From Chryseobacterium sp. (GTDB lineage: Bacteria; Bacteroidota; Bacteroidia; Flavobacteriales; Weeksellaceae): DNA of 64,000 nucleotides. Positions 63,358 through 64,000 of the stretch are shown in pieces (the first letter of the stretch is position 1; each line of letters starts with the position of its first letter). The DNA is taken from NCBI GenBank assembly GCA_018260475.1, contig JAGLBA010000004.1, positions 96,971 through 160,970 on the forward strand. Direction: 5' to 3'. Under the pieces are notes generated by a model, which was not told where the DNA came from, did no database searches, and worked only from the letters and a program-made list of their open reading frames with translations. A program made the position numbers and the translations under genes.

Positions 63358-64000
63358 ATGAAAAAAATAATTTGCACAGTTTTAATATGTATTTCAGCTT
63401 TTGCTTTTTCATAGACGGGCACAGTATCTGGTAGAATTAATGATGAAAATGAAATTGCGTAACCGGGTGCGAAAAGCACACTTTCCCCGGGAAACATCTA
63501 TACAACTTCTGATGCCAATGGTAATTTCGTGTTCCTAGATGTGCCGGAGGGCAGCTATACTATGGATGTGGACTATATAGGCTACGGATTTGCGTCCTAT
63601 CCTGTATCGGTTTCCAATTCCAAGAACATTACCCAAAACATCGTTCTATATACCAGGACTACCACCATCCAGGCAGTAAATGTGATAGGCTTCGCAAGAC
63701 AAAGCCAGGCAAGGGCTCTGAACGCCCAAAAAACAAATGCCAATATATCTAATGTAATCTCTACCGAGCAAATCGGGAAATTTCCGGATGCCAACATCGG
63801 CGATGCGCTGAAAAGGGTGCCTGGAATCACTATGCAGAACGACCAAGGCGAGGCGAGAAACATCATCATTCGCAGGCTTGCACCGGAGCTTAATTCGGTA
63901 ACGCTGAACGGAAATAGGATCCCATCCGCAGAAGGCGACAACAGAAAGGTGCAAATGGATTTGATTCCATCTGACATGATTCAGCTGGTCGAAGTGAACA
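63358..64000 (+). pseudogene. TonB-dependent receptor with two premature stops (continues past the window)
   Basis: From the ATG at 63358 the frame reads a signal peptide (MKKIICTVLICISAFAFS), then TAG at 63412-63414, then TGTVSGRINDENEIA, then TAA at 63460-63462, and then an uninterrupted TonB receptor to the window end. The interrupted part is a carboxypeptidase-D-like domain (TTSDANGNFVFLDVPEGSY). The rest shows the plug start NVIGFARQSQARALNAQKT, then IGKFPDANIGDALKRVPGI and VTLNGNRIPSAEGDNRK, the style of the TonB-Xanth-Caul receptor group. Both stops are one C-to-T change away from glutamine codons (CAG, CAA), and Q fits at the signal cleavage site. Any later start would lack a signal peptide. 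Confidence 0.8.

Noticed and set aside
63412-63462. Stop-codon reassignment as explanation of the interrupted TonB receptor
   Set aside because: All other genes use TAA, TAG and TGA as normal stops, and no recoding element was seen.

Overview
The window is a stretch of chromosome from a low-GC Gram-negative member of the Bacteroidota, most likely class Flavobacteriia and close to the Chryseobacterium/Kaistella group (Weeksellaceae). The sequence basis is a secreted protein with a type IX secretion (T9SS) C-terminal sorting domain, the gliding-type ABC genes gldF/gldG, TonB-dependent receptors, many lipoproteins with a lipobox just after a short signal peptide, families typical of this clade (DUF4268, DUF6157, DUF4230, the DNA-ligase-associated repair cluster), and promoter boxes of the flavobacterial type (TTG, about 20 nt, TAnnTTTG) rather than TATAAT. 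No rRNA or tRNA gene, CRISPR array, prophage or complete insertion sequence was seen.

Layout. 1-1.9 kb: the end of a TonB receptor and its partner lipoprotein. 2-7.8 kb: phoH, a SAM hydrolase-like gene, hemJ, gldF-gldG and a small membrane protein. 8.2-9.8 kb: a T9SS-exported multidomain protein. 9.9-17.4 kb, minus strand: DUF4268, kbl, dacB (PBP4), priA, a Flavo-1-like structured RNA and proline dehydrogenase, divergent from aroB. 18.7-23 kb: an outer-membrane beta-barrel protein, then the minus-strand run satD, DUF3307, purC, purF behind an array of four identical-geometry inverted repeats. 23.2-28.6 kb: acyl-CoA dehydrogenase, MazG-like NTP pyrophosphohydrolase, a thioredoxin-like lipoprotein, DUF4230, a broken aldo/keto reductase, DUF6157, a thioesterase and an HMA-AraC regulator, followed at 29-31.5 kb by a copper-type P1B ATPase with three metal-binding modules. 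31.7-34.5 kb: a DJ-1/PfpI protein, DUF72 and a sirtuin.

34.6-38.1 kb is a decaying denitrification island: an IS5-like transposase remnant, a 5'-deleted quinol nitric oxide reductase fused by deletion to the first 70 codons of a formylglycine-generating-enzyme-like lipoprotein, an intact copper nitrite reductase, and a three-cysteine Rrf2 regulator whose promoter carries a long palindrome. The cell therefore seems able to make NO from nitrite while this locus's NO reductase is broken.

38.3-45.2 kb: a lipocalin, then the ligase-associated DNA damage cluster (MBL exonuclease, ATP-dependent ligase, Lhr-like helicase, a small protein with a PD-(D/E)XK-like signature, PdeM-type phosphoesterase), tightly packed and probably one transcript. 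45.3-52.8 kb: LURP-one-like protein, PepD, an LpxL-type acyltransferase, two glycosyltransferases, a secreted GH13 amylase-family protein, a DEDDh exonuclease and ApaG. 52.9-57 kb: sucA-sucB. 57-63 kb: an SRPBCC protein and the glycogen operon glgB-glgA-glgC. The window ends inside a TonB receptor gene that carries two in-frame stop codons near its start.

Gene breakage is concentrated in accessory genes (aldo/keto reductase, norB/SUMF1, transposase, terminal TonB receptor), while housekeeping genes look intact.
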